Positions 47,318 to 56,361 of a DNA stretch of 61,806 bases are shown in pieces. The position numbers and the translations under genes are program-made. A model generated the notes under the pieces. It had not been told where the DNA came from. It saw only the letters and a list, made by a program, of their open reading frames with translations, and did not search any database. Every line of letters starts with the position of its first letter. Position 1 is the stretch's first letter. This DNA comes from Acidimicrobiaceae bacterium (lineage in GTDB: Bacteria; Actinomycetota; Acidimicrobiia; Acidimicrobiales; RAAP-2): positions 1,143 to 62,948 of the forward strand of contig PMON01000041.1 of the NCBI GenBank assembly GCA_003162395.1, given 5' to 3'.

Positions 47318-48684
47318 GTCGCGGCGACGAAGAACGTCTTCACGTTGGTGAACTCCTGGATCCCGTGCGCGCCGAGCTCGCGGCCGTACCCGGAGAGCTT
47401 GATCCCGCCGAAGGGAAGCTCAGGTGTCGAGGCGACCATCGCGTTCACGAAGACCATGCCTGCCTCGAGCTGCTCGATGCCTCGCTGCTGCTCGGCGTCG
47501 TCTTGGGCCCACACCGACGCACCGAGGCCCCACGGGGAGTCGTTGGCGATCGTGATGGCGTGATCGAGGTCGTCGGCGACGAGCACCACCGCCACGGGGC
47601 CGAACAGCTCCTCGCATCCCGCGCGCATGGACGGGTCCACGCCGGTGAGGACGGTGGCAGGATAAAAGAAGCCGGGCCCCTCGGGCACGGTGCCGCCGGT
47701 CGTCGCGGTCGCCCCCTTGGCCAGCGAGTCGGCGACCTGGCCCGCGAGCTCGTCACGCTGGGCTTCGGAGACGACAGGTCCGAGCACGGTCGCGGGGTCG
47801 AACGGATCGCCCATCACGGACTCGGACATGGCGGTCGTGAAGCGATCCACGAACTCGTCGGCGCGCGACGACACGACGATGAACCGCTTCGACGCGATGC
47901 AGGACTGGCCGTTGTTCTGGAGGCGCGCCGTGACCGCGAGGGGCACGGTCCGCTCGAGGTCCGCGCTCGGCGCGATCACGAAGGGGTCCGCCCCGCCGAG
48001 CTCGAGCACGGTCTTTTTGAGGCTCTGCCCGGCTGTCGCTGCGACGGAGCGGCCCGCGCGCTCCGAGCCCGTGAGGGTGACGGCTGCGATGCGGTCGTCG
48101 GCGATCACTCGCGCGATGTCCTCGACCGTGGCGAACAGATTCGTGAAGACGCCCTCGGGAAAGCCGGCTCGCACGAAGAGATGCTCGAGGAAGTCCGCGG
48201 TGCCCGGGACGTTGGAGGCGTGCTTGAGCACACCCACGTTGCCCGCCATGATGGCGGGCGCGGCGAAGCGGATCACCTGCCACAAGGGGAAGTTCCAGGG
48301 CATGATCGCGAGAACCGGACCGAGTGGCTCGTAACGCACGCCGCTGCGTGCCGCCGACGAAGGGATCTGCTCAGTCGCGAGGTAGCGCTCTGCGTGCTCT
48401 GCGTAGTAGCGCATCGCCAGCGCGCACTTGGCGACCTCGCCCTTTGCCGAGGCGAACGTCTTGCCCATCTCAGTCGTGAGGATCGTGGCGACGGTCGGGA
48501 GCTCGGCTTCGAGCACCTCGGCCGCAGAGGTCATCAGCATCGCGCGCTGTGCGAAGGGAATCGTCCGCCATGTTTGCCAGGTCTCGTGCGCTCGATCGAG
48601 ACGCCTGTCGATCTCGGCGGCGTCGTGGTAGTCGAAGCGGACGACTTCTTGGCCGGTGGTCGGGTTGATCGCGACGTAGGACAT
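47314..48684 (-). CDS. Succinate-semialdehyde-type aldehyde dehydrogenase
   Basis: A 456-residue NAD(P)-dependent enzyme. Signature parts are IMPWNFPLWQVIRFAAPAIMAGN, the glycine region TGSERAGRSVA, the catalytic Glu in VLELGGADPFVI and the catalytic Cys in NNGQSCIASKRF. The length and the motif set resemble NAD-dependent succinate-semialdehyde dehydrogenases (GabD2-like), but substrate is not certain. Start is ATG at 48684, where family similarity begins; an ATG at 48714 adds ten poor residues. It is divergent from the sirtuin gene with 44 bp between starts and coupled to the cysteine desulfurase. Confidence 0.9.
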   Translation of the reverse strand: MSYVAINPTTGQEVVRFDYHDAAEIDRRLDRAHETWQTWRTIPFAQRAMLMTSAAEVLEAELPTVATILTTEMGKTFASAKGEVAKCALAMRYYAEHAERYLATEQIPSSAARSGVRYEPLGPVLAIMPWNFPLWQVIRFAAPAIMAGNVGVLKHASNVPGTADFLEHLFVRAGFPEGVFTNLFATVEDIARVIADDRIAAVTLTGSERAGRSVAATAGQSLKKTVLELGGADPFVIAPSADLERTVPLAVTARLQNNGQSCIASKRFIVVSSRADEFVDRFTTAMSESVMGDPFDPATVLGPVVSEAQRDELAGQVADSLAKGATATTGGTVPEGPGFFYPATVLTGVDPSMRAGCEELFGPVAVVLVADDLDHAITIANDSPWGLGASVWAQDDAEQQRGIEQLEAGMVFVNAMVASTPELPFGGIKLSGYGRELGAHGIQEFTNVKTFFVAAT

Positions 48685-48728
48685 GGCACCATCATTGCCG
48701 TGCCAGAGGCCCATGGCAGGCTCCAGGC

Positions 48729-49508
48729 GTGGATGACCTCGACGTCGCGCGCGGGCTGCTCGAAGCAGCCGACCTCGTCAGCGTGCTCACGGGGGCGGGC
48801 ATCTCGACGGCCTCGGGCATCCCGGACTTCCGCGGTCCTGAGGGGGTGTGGACCAAGGACCCCGCTGCAGAGGCCCTTTCGTCCTACGACACGTGGATCC
48901 GCGACCACGACGTCCGACGACGCGCATGGCGTCGGCGCCTCGACGTGAGGGGCGTCCGGCCCGTGCCCAACGACGGGCATCGCGCCCTGGTCGAGCTCGA
49001 GCGCTCTGGTCGGCTCGACGTGCTGGTCACCCAGAACGTCGACGGCCTGCACGCCGACGCAGGCACCGATCCGGCGAGGCTCGTCGAGATCCACGGCTCG
49101 AGCCGAGAGGTGGTGTGCCTCACGTGCGGGGACCGTGGACCTGTGGACGCGGCGCTCGACCGGGTCGCCCATGGGGAGGAGGACCCGACGTGCCTGGCGC
49201 GTGTCAGCGCACGCCACTGTGGCGGGATCCTCAAGTCTGCGACGATCTCGTTTGGTCAGTCTCTGATCGCGAACGACCTTGAGCGCGCCGACGCCGCGGC
49301 GTCACGCTGCGACGTGCTGCTCGCTGTCGGCTCGACGCTGTCAGTGTGGCCGATCGCCGGGATGGTGCCGCGTGCACGCGAGTCCGGTGCCGACGTCATC
49401 GTGGTGAACGGCGCCGCGACCGCCATGGACTCGCTCGCGACCGTGCTCGTCAGCGGGGCGATCGAGGTGGTGCTCCCGAGACTCGTCGAGGGACTCTCGA
49501 CGCGATGA
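48729..49508 (+). CDS. NAD-dependent protein deacylase (sirtuin)
   Basis: A 259-residue CobB-like sirtuin. The NAD fold has TGAGISTASGIPDFRGPEG near residue 21, TQNVDGLH about 100 and the catalytic His in EIHGSSREV. The zinc site is CLTC plus two later cysteines (TC and HC) spaced by eight residues instead of the usual two, then GGILKSATISFGQ. Final NAD loop GSTLSVWPIAG and VNGAAT are present. It removes acyl groups from lysines, often controlling metabolic enzymes. Start GTG 48729; divergent from an aldehyde dehydrogenase. Confidence 0.9.
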   Translation: MDDLDVARGLLEAADLVSVLTGAGISTASGIPDFRGPEGVWTKDPAAEALSSYDTWIRDHDVRRRAWRRRLDVRGVRPVPNDGHRALVELERSGRLDVLVTQNVDGLHADAGTDPARLVEIHGSSREVVCLTCGDRGPVDAALDRVAHGEEDPTCLARVSARHCGGILKSATISFGQSLIANDLERADAAASRCDVLLAVGSTLSVWPIAGMVPRARESGADVIVVNGAATAMDSLATVLVSGAIEVVLPRLVEGLSTR

Positions 49509-49527
49509 CGGGGAAGATCGTGTACCC

Positions 49528-49656
49528 CTACTCGTCGGCCTCGTCGTCGTGCCGGCGACGGGGCCGGTAGGCGAACCACCAGACGCTCGCGATCGCCGCG
49601 ATCGCGCCCAGGATGCCGATGGCGGGCTTTGTGACGTTGCGGTGCTCGTCGGCCAT
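49528..49656 (-). CDS. Small single-pass membrane protein (42 residues)
   Basis: A short protein with a hydrophilic start (MADEHRNVTKP), one helix (AIGILGAIAAIASVWWFAY) and a charged tail (RPRRRHDDEADE). The positive residues after the helix would stay in the cytoplasm. TACGCT at 49663-49668 lies exactly six bases before the ATG, which supports a leaderless transcript. It converges on the sirtuin gene with 19 bp between. No function known. Confidence 0.6.
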   Translation of the reverse strand: MADEHRNVTKPAIGILGAIAAIASVWWFAYRPRRRHDDEADE

Positions 49657-49662
49657 CGCCCA

Positions 49663-49668
49663 AGCGTA
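49663..49668 (-). promoter_or_regulatory. -10 element of small membrane protein gene
   Basis: TACGCT on the minus strand, with six bases to the ATG at 49656; same geometry as at 54118 and 57569. Confidence 0.45.
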
Positions 49669-49738
49669 CTGACCGCGACACCACGGGTGGCCTGTCTCGC
49701 CGCCCGCGGTGCCGCTGCCCCAACGCAGTCGTGCAGCC

Positions 49739-50314
49739 TCAGGCGCTCTTGCTTGCCTGGACCTCGATCTCGAGATCGATCTTGTTCCCGAGGACGAAAC
49801 TTCCGTTCTCGATCGCGCCGTTGAAGTTGACGCCGAAGTCTCGACGGTCAATCGACGCGGTGGCCTCAAACCCGGCGAGCGTCGAGTTGGGTGCCATGCC
49901 AGGCCCGGTGCCGAGGAACTCGAGGTCGAAGACGACCTCTTTGGTCGTTCCCTTGATCGTGAGGTCCGCCGCGAGGTCGTAGTGGCCGTCGCCGCGCGAG
50001 CTCACGCGCTTCGAGACGAGCGTCAGCTCGGGGTACGTCTCGACCTCGAAGAAGTCCGAGGATCGCAGGTGCTCGTCGCGCTGGTCCTGATTCGTCTTGA
50101 TCGTGGAGGCCTTGGCCGCCGCGCGGACAGAGGAGGACTCTGGGGTCTCCCCGATCACGATCGTGCCCTCGAACCCGGTGAAGCTGCCGCGGACCTTGGC
50201 TGCCACCAGGTGGCGTGCCACGAACCCCACGTGGGAGTGGCTCGGGTCGACGGTGTAGGTCCCTGGGGTCGGAAGCCCGGTCGTCTGGTTGGTCTGCTCT
50301 TGGGTGGTGGTCAT
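49739..50314 (-). CDS. YceI-family lipid-binding protein
   Basis: A 191-residue lipocalin-like beta-barrel protein. Landmarks are PGTYTVDPSHSHVGFVARHLVAAKVRGSFTGFEGTI at the start, RDEHLRSSDFFEVETYPELT in the middle and the C-terminal DFGVNFN...LGNKIDLEIEVQA. Unlike many YceI proteins it has no signal peptide, so it should be cytoplasmic. Family members bind isoprenoid lipids. ATG at 50314 has an AAGGAG ribosome site. It is divergent from a MarR gene, its likely regulator. Confidence 0.92.
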   Translation of the reverse strand: MTTTQEQTNQTTGLPTPGTYTVDPSHSHVGFVARHLVAAKVRGSFTGFEGTIVIGETPESSSVRAAAKASTIKTNQDQRDEHLRSSDFFEVETYPELTLVSKRVSSRGDGHYDLAADLTIKGTTKEVVFDLEFLGTGPGMAPNSTLAGFEATASIDRRDFGVNFNGAIENGSFVLGNKIDLEIEVQASKSA

Positions 50315-50329
50315 TTTCTCGCTCCTTGT

Positions 50330-50376
50330 TGGTCCTCGGACCAGTATACTTGCTGCTACAGATACTGTGCAACAAG
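50330..50376. promoter_or_regulatory. Candidate MarR operator region
   Basis: Two dyads lie between the divergent starts: TGGTCC-TC-GGACCA at 50330-50343 (perfect) and CTTGCTGC with GCAACAAG at 50349-50376 (one mismatch, 12-base centre). Either could bind the neighbouring MarR protein; the first is just upstream of the yceI ribosome site. Confidence 0.45.
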
Positions 50377-50432
50377 ATTCTGACTCGAAAGAGAAGAGTC
50401 ACTGCCAGGCGAGCAGGGAGTGGATTGGTACC

Positions 50433-50921
50433 GTGACCATCGTGCCCGAAACCCAGACGACGCCAGCATCCTGCGCCGATCAGCGGGTGCTGCTCTTCGG
50501 GCTGCTCATGGAGACGAACGCCCGCTTGGAGCGTCAGCTCGGCGCCGCCATGGAACAGGCGATCGGCCTGCCCTTGGCGTGGTTCGAGGTGCTCGTGCGC
50601 GTCCAGCGGGCCGAGCGCGGGTTCCTGTCGATGTCCGAGCTCGCGGGCCAGACCGTCTACTCCTCGGGAGGGACCACTCGGCTCGTGGACCGCATCGAGC
50701 GAGAGGGGCTCGTCGAGCGCTTCGCGTGCCCGAGCGACCGTCGCTCGGTGCACGTCCGGATCACCGAGGCCGGCGAGCTCGTCCTTGCCACGGCACTCGA
50801 GGTCCATGCGGGTCACCTCGACACCTACGTCACCTCGAAGCTGTCCGACGAGGAGCGCGAGATCCTCGAGACCGCGCTTCGCAAGCTGAACGGCGGCCCG
50901 CCCTCGTGCGCGTCTAGTTAA
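50433..50921 (+). CDS. MarR-family transcriptional regulator
   Basis: A 162-residue winged-helix regulator. It opens with helix LLFGLLMETNARLERQLGAAMEQAIGLPLAWFEVLVRV; the recognition part is FLSMSELAGQTVYSSGGTTRLVDRIEREGLVERFACPSDRRSVHVRITEAG, with the DRR(S) wing typical of MarR. The ligand is unknown. GTG at 50433 is chosen for family length; translation upstream is poor. Divergent from yceI, with candidate operators between; the 3' end overlaps ileS by eight bases (convergent). Confidence 0.9.
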   Translation: MTIVPETQTTPASCADQRVLLFGLLMETNARLERQLGAAMEQAIGLPLAWFEVLVRVQRAERGFLSMSELAGQTVYSSGGTTRLVDRIEREGLVERFACPSDRRSVHVRITEAGELVLATALEVHAGHLDTYVTSKLSDEEREILETALRKLNGGPPSCASS

Positions 50922-53900
50922 CGACCGACAGCCACACGGTGGCAACGAGGTCGTCGGCGAGCTCCATCACGACGCCGTCACCCTCGCCTGCAGCAGCATG
51001 AACCTCGTCAGCCAGTACCTCGCGGGCGAGGAGGCCGCGCTCGGCGTCGTCGAGGTCGATGCCAACGACCCACAGCTCGACGTGATCGGTCACCTCGAGC
51101 CCTCGCTCCTTGCGCAGCTCCTGGACCTGTCGGACGAGCTCGCGCATCGCGCCCCGGCGCCGCAGGTCGTCGTCGAGCTCGAGGTCGAGCGCGACCACCT
51201 CGGCGCCCGCGCGCGACACTGCGAAGCCCTCCTCGGCGCGAACGCGTAACTCGACATCGCCGCCGTCGAGGTCGATGCGTTCGCCGCCGATCTCGACGCA
51301 GACCGTGCCGCCTGCTTCGAGCGTCCGACCCGCCTCGGCGGCATCGAGGCCCGCCAGCGCGGCGCGCAGCGACTGGGCTCGCTCGCCGAGCTTTGGTCCG
51401 ACCGACCTGAAGTTGGGGTGCAGCTCGTAGGTGAGCACGTCGGACATGGCCGCGGAGTACTCGACGTGGTCGACGTTGAGCTCGTCCTCGACGATCCCCG
51501 ACGGCGGCAGCGCGGCACCAGGCGGCAAGAAGACGAGCGCGCGGCGCAGCGGCTGGCGGACCTTGATCCCGGCCTCGGCGCGCGCTGCGCGGCCGAGCGA
51601 GACGACCTCGCGCGCCACTGCCATGCGGGCCTCGAGGTCCATGTCGATCAACGCCGAGTCGACCTCGGGCCAGTCACAGAGGTGCACCGAGTCAGTCGTC
51701 GTCGTGTCGACGAGCTCGGTGTACAGGTAGTCGGCGAGGAACGGGCACATCGGCGCCATGAGCAGCGCCACGCGCACCAGCACTTCGTGGAGCGTCGCGT
51801 GCGCGGCGAGTGAGTCCGAGGCGGGCAAGCTCGGGTCGGTCCGCCAAAACCGGCGTCGAGACAGGCGCAGGTACCAGTTGGAGACGTCGTCGATCAACGA
51901 CGCGATGGCCACTGCCGCCGGAAGAGGCTCGTAGCCGTCGAGCGACGAGCTCGCCGCCTCGGTCGCGCGCTCGAGCCTCGAGAGCACCCAGCGATCGAGC
52001 TCGGGTCGCTCGGCGGGCTCGGCGATCTCAGTGTTCGCCGGGTCGAACCTGTTGATCGACGCGAAGGTCATGAAGAAGCTGTAGGTGTTCCAGAGCTTCA
52101 CGAGGGAGTCACGCGTCGTCGCGTCGATTGCCTGCAGCGAGGTCCTCGTCGGCGTCCACGGTGAGCCCTGTACGAACATCCACCACCGCAGCGGGTCCGC
52201 GCCCCGGGTGTCGAGGATCTGCCAGGGGTCGATCACGTTGCCCACCGACTTGGACATCTTTCGGCCGTCCTCGTCAACGATGTGCCCGAGGCACAGCACG
52301 TGACGGTACGCCGCCTCGTCGAAGACGAGCGAGTTCACCGCGAGCAGCGAGTAGAACCATCCGCGCGTCTGGTCAATCGCCTCGGCGATGAAGTCCGCGG
52401 GGAACGTGAACGCCGCCTTGGACCCCTCGACGTGCGGGTAGCCCCACTGGGCCGCGGGCATCGCGCCGGAGTCGAACCACGCGTCGATCACGGGCAGCAC
52501 TCGCGTCGCGGTCTCACCGCACGCCGGGCACGCGAACGTCACCTCGTCGATCACCGGCCGGTGCGGGTCGATGTCCGACACGTCCGTGCCGGTGAGCTCG
52601 GAGAGCTCCGCCCGCGAGCCCACGCAGGTCACGTGGCCTGACGTGCAGCGCCACACCGGCAGCGGCGTCCCCCAGTAGCGATCCCTTGACAGCGCCCAGT
52701 CCACGTTGTTCTCGAGCCACTCGCCGAATCGTCCGTCCCGGATGTGCTCGGGGTGCCAGTCAATGCCCGCGTTCTCCCCGAGTAGGTCGTCGCGTCGCTG
52801 CGTCGTCGCCACGTACCAGCTGGGCTTGCCCCAGTACAACAGCACGGTGTTGCAGCGCCAGCAGTGCGGCACGGAGTGGTCGTACCACTCGGCCCGCTCG
52901 AGCAGGTCGCGCTTGGAGAGCTCGGCCACGATCCGCTCGTTGGCGTCGCGGACCCCTTGCCCGACGAGCCACGCGACCGCAGCCGTGAACCGCCCGTCCT
53001 GGCCGACGGGGTTGAGCGTCGCGAGCCCGAACTCCTTGCCGACCAAGCGGTCGGCCTCGCCGAACGCAGGCGACAGGTGGACGAGCCCAGTCCCGTCGTC
53101 CACGTTGACGTAGTCGGCGGGCACGACGACGCCCGCGTCGCCGTTCTCGATCGGCAGGTCGTTGAAGGGCCGGAGGTAGCGAAGGCCAACCAAGGACTCG
53201 CCCGAGACGGTGCCGGCCACGACGGCCGCCTCGCCGAAGACGGACCCGACGAGGTCGGCCGCGACGACGGTGCCGTCGACGACGGCGTAGGTGAGGGCCG
53301 GGTTGACTGCGACGCCAACGTTGCTGAGCAGGGTCCAGGGCGTCGTCGTCCAGACGAGGAGCGACGTGGCGCCCGGCGGCGGCGAGACCGTGCCCTCCGC
53401 GAGCGCCAGCCGGACGTACGCGGAGAGGTCGGCCTCCTCGGTGTAGACGTCGGGCTGCCCGAGCTCGTGGCTCGACAGCGGCGTCTCGCAGCGCGGGCAG
53501 TACGGCAGCACCTTGAGGTCCTCGTAGAGCAGCCCCGCATCAAAGATCGTCTTCAGGTGCCACCACACCGAGTCGACGTACTCTGGCGCGTAGGTCCGAT
53601 AGGCGGCGTCGAAGTCGAGCCAGTAGCCGATCCGTCTCGTCAGCTTCTCGAAGTCCTCCACGTAGACCTCGACGGACTCGCGGCACAGCTCGACGAACCG
53701 GGCGATGCCGATCTCGTCTTCGATGGCGCGCTTTCCAGAGATCGCGAGTCGTCGCTCGACTTCGACCTCGACGGGGAGCCCATGGGTGTCCCAGCCCGCC
53801 CGTCGCTCGACGAAGTGCCCTCGCATCGTCTGGTAGCGGCAGAACAGGTCCTTGTAGACACGTGCCCACACGTGGTGCAGCCCGGGACTCCCGTTGGCAG

Positions 53901-54045
53901 TCGGCGGTCCCTCGTAGAAGACCCACGGGGTCGCGTCGGCGCGCTGCTCGAGCGAGCGCTCGAAGATCCGGTGAGCGGCCCAACGCTCGAGCACGTCGGT
54001 CTCCACCGACACGAAGTCAGGGTTCTGGCTCACGGGGCGGAACAA
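50914..54045 (-). CDS. ileS: Isoleucyl-tRNA synthetase
   Basis: A 1043-residue class I synthetase. The HIGH motif appears as HHVW in PPTANGSPGLHHVWA, the KMSKS loop as GRKMSKSVGN, and a large CP1 editing domain lies between them, with zinc-type Cys pairs (CPRCETPLS, HCWRCN, CPACGE). The length and the tRNA-stem-contact tail match the long eukaryote-like IleS found in many actinobacteria. Start is TTG at 54045: it is preceded by GGAGAG at correct spacing and yields MFRPVSQNPDF, close to the usual MFR-V start; a GTG at 54033 lacks a ribosome site. No T-box is seen in the 84-bp leader. Confidence 0.95.
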   Translation of the reverse strand: MFRPVSQNPDFVSVETDVLERWAAHRIFERSLEQRADATPWVFYEGPPTANGSPGLHHVWARVYKDLFCRYQTMRGHFVERRAGWDTHGLPVEVEVERRLAISGKRAIEDEIGIARFVELCRESVEVYVEDFEKLTRRIGYWLDFDAAYRTYAPEYVDSVWWHLKTIFDAGLLYEDLKVLPYCPRCETPLSSHELGQPDVYTEEADLSAYVRLALAEGTVSPPPGATSLLVWTTTPWTLLSNVGVAVNPALTYAVVDGTVVAADLVGSVFGEAAVVAGTVSGESLVGLRYLRPFNDLPIENGDAGVVVPADYVNVDDGTGLVHLSPAFGEADRLVGKEFGLATLNPVGQDGRFTAAVAWLVGQGVRDANERIVAELSKRDLLERAEWYDHSVPHCWRCNTVLLYWGKPSWYVATTQRRDDLLGENAGIDWHPEHIRDGRFGEWLENNVDWALSRDRYWGTPLPVWRCTSGHVTCVGSRAELSELTGTDVSDIDPHRPVIDEVTFACPACGETATRVLPVIDAWFDSGAMPAAQWGYPHVEGSKAAFTFPADFIAEAIDQTRGWFYSLLAVNSLVFDEAAYRHVLCLGHIVDEDGRKMSKSVGNVIDPWQILDTRGADPLRWWMFVQGSPWTPTRTSLQAIDATTRDSLVKLWNTYSFFMTFASINRFDPANTEIAEPAERPELDRWVLSRLERATEAASSSLDGYEPLPAAVAIASLIDDVSNWYLRLSRRRFWRTDPSLPASDSLAAHATLHEVLVRVALLMAPMCPFLADYLYTELVDTTTTDSVHLCDWPEVDSALIDMDLEARMAVAREVVSLGRAARAEAGIKVRQPLRRALVFLPPGAALPPSGIVEDELNVDHVEYSAAMSDVLTYELHPNFRSVGPKLGERAQSLRAALAGLDAAEAGRTLEAGGTVCVEIGGERIDLDGGDVELRVRAEEGFAVSRAGAEVVALDLELDDDLRRRGAMRELVRQVQELRKERGLEVTDHVELWVVGIDLDDAERGLLAREVLADEVHAAAGEGDGVVMELADDLVATVWLSVVN

Positions 54046-54117
54046 GTGCTCTCCTGGTGCGCTCGGTCGTATGAGACTAGTGACCGACCCGCGTGTCACT
54101 CGACGATTGCTGCGCCG

Positions 54118-54123
54118 TACGAT
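54118..54123 (+). promoter_or_regulatory. -10 element of GNAT gene, leaderless geometry
   Basis: TACGAT followed by six bases and GTG at 54130. No Shine-Dalgarno sequence fits in that space. Confidence 0.5.
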
Positions 54124-54129
54124 TCGCTG

Positions 54130-54618
54130 GTGCCCGACGGCGAGCTCGCCATCGCCCCTGAGGCGTTCGACTCCCCCGGGGTCCAGAGCATCGTGCTCGC
54201 CGCCCTCGACGAGTTCGACCATCTGTACGGCATCGGGAACCGCGGCGCGCACGACCTCGGTTCGCACGACTTCGACCCGCCGCACGGTGTGTACGTCGTG
54301 GCGCGCACCGAGGACCAACTCGCCGGCGGCGTCGGCATCCGACCGATCGTCGATCCCGGGCTGCGCATCGGCGAGGTCAAGCGGCTCTGGGTGCGACCCG
54401 ACCTCCGCCGCTCGGGCGTCGCGAGGCGACTGATGGACGCGGTCCTCCACGAGGCCGTCGCGCGCGGCTACCGCGAGCTGTTTCTCGAGACCGGTCCGCG
54501 CCAGCCCGCCGCACGACAGCTCTACGAGCGCCTCGGCTGGGAGCGCGTCGACGGGTTCCCCGAGGGCGCGCACGTCCACGACACCGGCTTTCGGTTCCAC
54601 CTGGCGCTCGCGAGGTAG
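54130..54618 (+). CDS. GNAT-family N-acetyltransferase
   Basis: A 162-residue acetyltransferase. The acetyl-CoA site is in KRLWVRPDLRRSGVARRLMDAVLHEAVARGYRELFLETGPRQPAARQLYERLGWERV, where RRSGVA forms the pyrophosphate loop. The substrate is unknown. GTG at 54130 is supported by a TACGAT at leaderless spacing; the frame is open far upstream but antisense to ileS. Divergent from ileS with 84 bp between starts; converges on the DUF885 gene. Confidence 0.88.
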   Translation: MPDGELAIAPEAFDSPGVQSIVLAALDEFDHLYGIGNRGAHDLGSHDFDPPHGVYVVARTEDQLAGGVGIRPIVDPGLRIGEVKRLWVRPDLRRSGVARRLMDAVLHEAVARGYRELFLETGPRQPAARQLYERLGWERVDGFPEGAHVHDTGFRFHLALAR

Positions 54619-54634
54619 CGCGCGACGTCGGCGA

Positions 54635-56335
54635 CTAGGAGCCGTCCCAGCCGTCGACCTCGGCGCGGAACGGATCGAGGCCCATCGGCCCGAGGCCGAG
54701 CGCGTGGGCGTGGAAGCGCTTCAGGTCGAAGCTGTCCCCGAGCCTCGCGCGCGCGTCGGCCCGCGCGGCGAGCCAGACCCGCTCGCCGACCTTGTAGGAG
54801 ATCGCCTGGCCCGGCATGCTCAGGTAGCGGTCGACCTCGGATCGGGCCATCTCTGGGTCGGTGATCGCGCGCTCCTCGAGGAGCGCGACCGCCATCGCGG
54901 GCGTCCAGGGCTTCGACGAGCAGTCGCCCAGCGCGCCCAGCGTGCCGAGGTCGCTCGGCGCGGGGAACCCGAGGTGCAGCCCCAGGTCCACGACGATCCG
55001 AGCGGCGCGCAGCGACTGGCCCTCGAGGTACCCGAGCTCGTCGGCTGGATCCGAGAAGCCGCCGAGCTCTTCCATCAGCCGCTCGGCGTACAGCGCCCAG
55101 CCCTCCCCGTAGCCGCTGATCCAGCCCTCGAGTCGCTGGAACCGGCTCAGGCGATCCGCCAGGAGCAGCGAGCCCGCGCCCTCGAGGTGGTGGCCCGGCA
55201 CGGCCTCGTGGTACCAGGTCGACGCGATGCGCCACCACGGGAACCTCGTCCGGCCGAGCGTCGGGTACCACGTCGTGCCCGGTCGAGACAGGTCCTCGCT
55301 CGGGGAGATGTAGTACGGCGCGGCCGCCGAGCCCTCCGGGGCGAGCCGCGCGTCGCAGCGCTGGATTCGGGGGTCGATGTCGAAGTGGACGCCGTCGAGC
55401 GACTGGATCGTCGCGGCAGTGAACGCCTCGAGCCGTTCGATGAGCGCGTCGGTGCCCTCAATCGCGCCGTCGTCGTTCGCGTCGAGCGCGTCGGCGACGT
55501 CGGCGAGCCTCGTCGCGCCGGGGAGGAGCTCTGCGGCGAGCTCCCACATCCGCTCGTTGATCCGCTGGAGGTCCTGCCATCCCCACGCGTAGATCTCGTC
55601 GACGTCGAGGTCCGCGCCCGTGAAGTACCTCGCCCACCGCACGTAGCGATCCTTCCCGCACGACTCAACCTCGGTCGCCTTCGGCGCGAGCTCCATCACG
55701 AGGTACTCGCCGAACTCGCCGCACGCCGTGTCGGCGTCCTTGGCGGCCGCGCGAAGAGCGTCGGGGTCGTCCGATCGCGCCGCGAGGGGGTCGATGAAGC
55801 GCTCGTACCCGCCCGATGCATACAGCGCAGCCTGCTCGGCGATGCCGACGAGGTGACGCCGCGGTGCCAGCTCGCCCCGTGCTGCGACCGACTCGAGGCC
55901 GTCGCGCCAGCTCGACAGCGCCTGGCGGACGCTCAAGAGGCGCGCGCGCACGTTCGCCAGGTCCTCGTTCGTCTCGGTCGCCATGAGCTCGAAGACCTGA
56001 CGGATCTCAGAGATGGGCGAGTTGATGACGCCGACGGTCCGGGCGAGCTCGCCGGATCCCTCGAGCTCAGCCCGACTCGCCAGGCGCTCTTCCATCACGG
56101 ACTTCGCGATCCGATCCGCGTCGTCGGTCGGCACAATGGCACGCACTGCGGCGAGCGACGAGCGCGAGAACGCGGCGTCTCGCTCCCAGCGGTCGTCGGA
56201 GAACTCTGGCAGCTGGTCGTCGTAGCCCTTGATGCCGAAGTACGTCGCGACCATCGGGTCGAGCGCCGCGTGGTCCTGGACCAGCTGCTCGGCGAGCTCG
56301 AACAATGGTGATCGTGCGGGAGCGTCCTGTGCCAT
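54635..56335 (-). CDS. DUF885 family metallopeptidase-like protein
   Basis: A 566-residue soluble protein of the DUF885 family, related to M3/M32-like zinc peptidases. The candidate active site is STWYHEAVPGHHLEGAGSLL near residue 375, a modified HExxH with extra His, and a later GYGEGWALYAERLMEELG that supplies the downstream Glu. N-terminal two-thirds is helical. Substrate unknown. ATG at 56335 is preceded by GGAGGA; the frame continues upstream as antisense-like translation. It is followed by nothing on its own strand until ileS. Confidence 0.88.
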   Translation of the reverse strand: MAQDAPARSPLFELAEQLVQDHAALDPMVATYFGIKGYDDQLPEFSDDRWERDAAFSRSSLAAVRAIVPTDDADRIAKSVMEERLASRAELEGSGELARTVGVINSPISEIRQVFELMATETNEDLANVRARLLSVRQALSSWRDGLESVAARGELAPRRHLVGIAEQAALYASGGYERFIDPLAARSDDPDALRAAAKDADTACGEFGEYLVMELAPKATEVESCGKDRYVRWARYFTGADLDVDEIYAWGWQDLQRINERMWELAAELLPGATRLADVADALDANDDGAIEGTDALIERLEAFTAATIQSLDGVHFDIDPRIQRCDARLAPEGSAAAPYYISPSEDLSRPGTTWYPTLGRTRFPWWRIASTWYHEAVPGHHLEGAGSLLLADRLSRFQRLEGWISGYGEGWALYAERLMEELGGFSDPADELGYLEGQSLRAARIVVDLGLHLGFPAPSDLGTLGALGDCSSKPWTPAMAVALLEERAITDPEMARSEVDRYLSMPGQAISYKVGERVWLAARADARARLGDSFDLKRFHAHALGLGPMGLDPFRAEVDGWDGS

Positions 56336-56361
56336 CGGTCCTCCAGTGGTCGCGAAGGACG

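Noticed and set aside
52864-54129. Long plus-strand frame running into the GNAT gene
   Set aside because: Antisense to ileS; only the part from the GTG at 54130 has family similarity.
54046-54129. T-box riboswitch before ileS
   Set aside because: The leader is short and lacks a recognisable T-box sequence or antiterminator pairing.
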